A stretch of 64,000 bases of DNA from Myxococcales bacterium (lineage in GTDB: Bacteria; Myxococcota_A; Polyangia; Polyangiales; JAFGIB01), in assembly GCA_029880325.1 (NCBI GenBank), contig JAOUOP010000035.1:18314-82313 (forward strand), written 5' to 3'. The position numbers were made by a program, and so were the translations under genes. Below the pieces are notes generated by a model. The model searched no databases. It saw nothing but the letters and a program-made list of their open reading frames with translations, and was not told the origin of the DNA. Positions 63,874 to 64,000 of this stretch are shown here, one piece after another; position 1 is the stretch's first letter; each line of letters starts with the position of its first letter.

Positions 63874-63914
63874 CTAGTCACCTGTGTCGGTAGTTTTGGG
63901 TAAAACTCGGCGAG
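63874..63914. repeat. Single arm of the dispersed 41-bp repeat
   Basis: Identical to 24361-24401 except for two C-to-T changes. Here no inverted partner follows within the window. It sits just upstream of the redox operon's first start codon, in the likely leader or promoter. Confidence 0.85.
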
Positions 63915-64000
63915 CAATCGGCGGCCCTCGGCGTGGCGAATCGACGAAGGACATACAGAGTATATTCGAGGAGATAGCCCGAAGGGCGGTCGACGCGGCG

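Overview
The window is GC-rich DNA (roughly two thirds G+C by eye) with dense coding on both strands. Its protein repertoire points to the phylum Myxococcota: Cys-rich secreted repeat proteins, one ending in a MYXO-CTERM-like tail, several Asp/Gly-rich lipoproteins with von Willebrand A domains, LDL-receptor-A repeats in a lipoprotein, an AgmX/PglI-type C-terminal domain, FHA-domain proteins and ferritin-like lipoproteins. No rRNA, tRNA, CRISPR array or intact transposase was recognised. Class and genus cannot be fixed from the sequence alone.

Layout. 1-3.1 kb is a decayed zone: a partial hypothetical gene, a DEDDh exonuclease, a C-terminal argS remnant, and a frameshifted L,D-transpeptidase whose 3' end is fused to a 168-bp inverted-repeat element. 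3.1-14.6 kb is housekeeping: HAD hydrolase, hflX plus an ABC-F ATPase, a transsulfuration enzyme, mgtE, otsB plus a GNAT, a TetR/diiron-oxidase pair, and dinB. 14.6-25.1 kb is dominated by surface lipoproteins (CotH, ferritin-like, Cys-rich, VWA, LDLa), interrupted by cysQ-otsA and an Smr protein. 25.3-31.3 kb holds an FHA/CpaF-like ATPase with a broken P-loop, class 1 fructose-bisphosphatase and a flippase-sulfatase fusion. 31.8-44.1 kb has further lipoproteins, an acyl-CoA synthetase-like protein, a PpiD-like foldase, a MoaD-MoaE fusion, an SprT-like peptidase, a PilZ protein and a CDP-alcohol phosphatidyltransferase. 44.4-50.3 kb encodes a haem-c/PHM-type copper monooxygenase lipoprotein and a 1354-residue Cys-rich MYXO-CTERM-like protein. 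50.2-58.3 kb is mixed metabolism (nitroreductase, SCP2, VTT, class V aminotransferase, sulfite-oxidase-like Moco protein, GAF, histidinol-phosphatase, FHA). 58.4-63.9 kb is a four-gene redox operon on the minus strand: DUF6599-like, Tat-exported DUF362, membrane polyferredoxin, Tat-exported aldo/keto reductase with an Fe-S tail.

The most unusual signals are the dispersed repeats. One is a 168-bp element with a perfect 21-bp terminal inverted repeat, present twice 29 kb apart, with a paired substitution in its arms. The other is a 41-bp unit that forms a perfect 36-bp-arm palindrome at 24.4 kb and recurs as a single arm at 63.9 kb, in the leader of the redox operon. Both repeats end in CTAG, and in both cases one copy abuts a minus-strand gene and supplies its in-frame TAG stop. 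The function of either repeat is unknown; a mobile or REP-like origin is inference.
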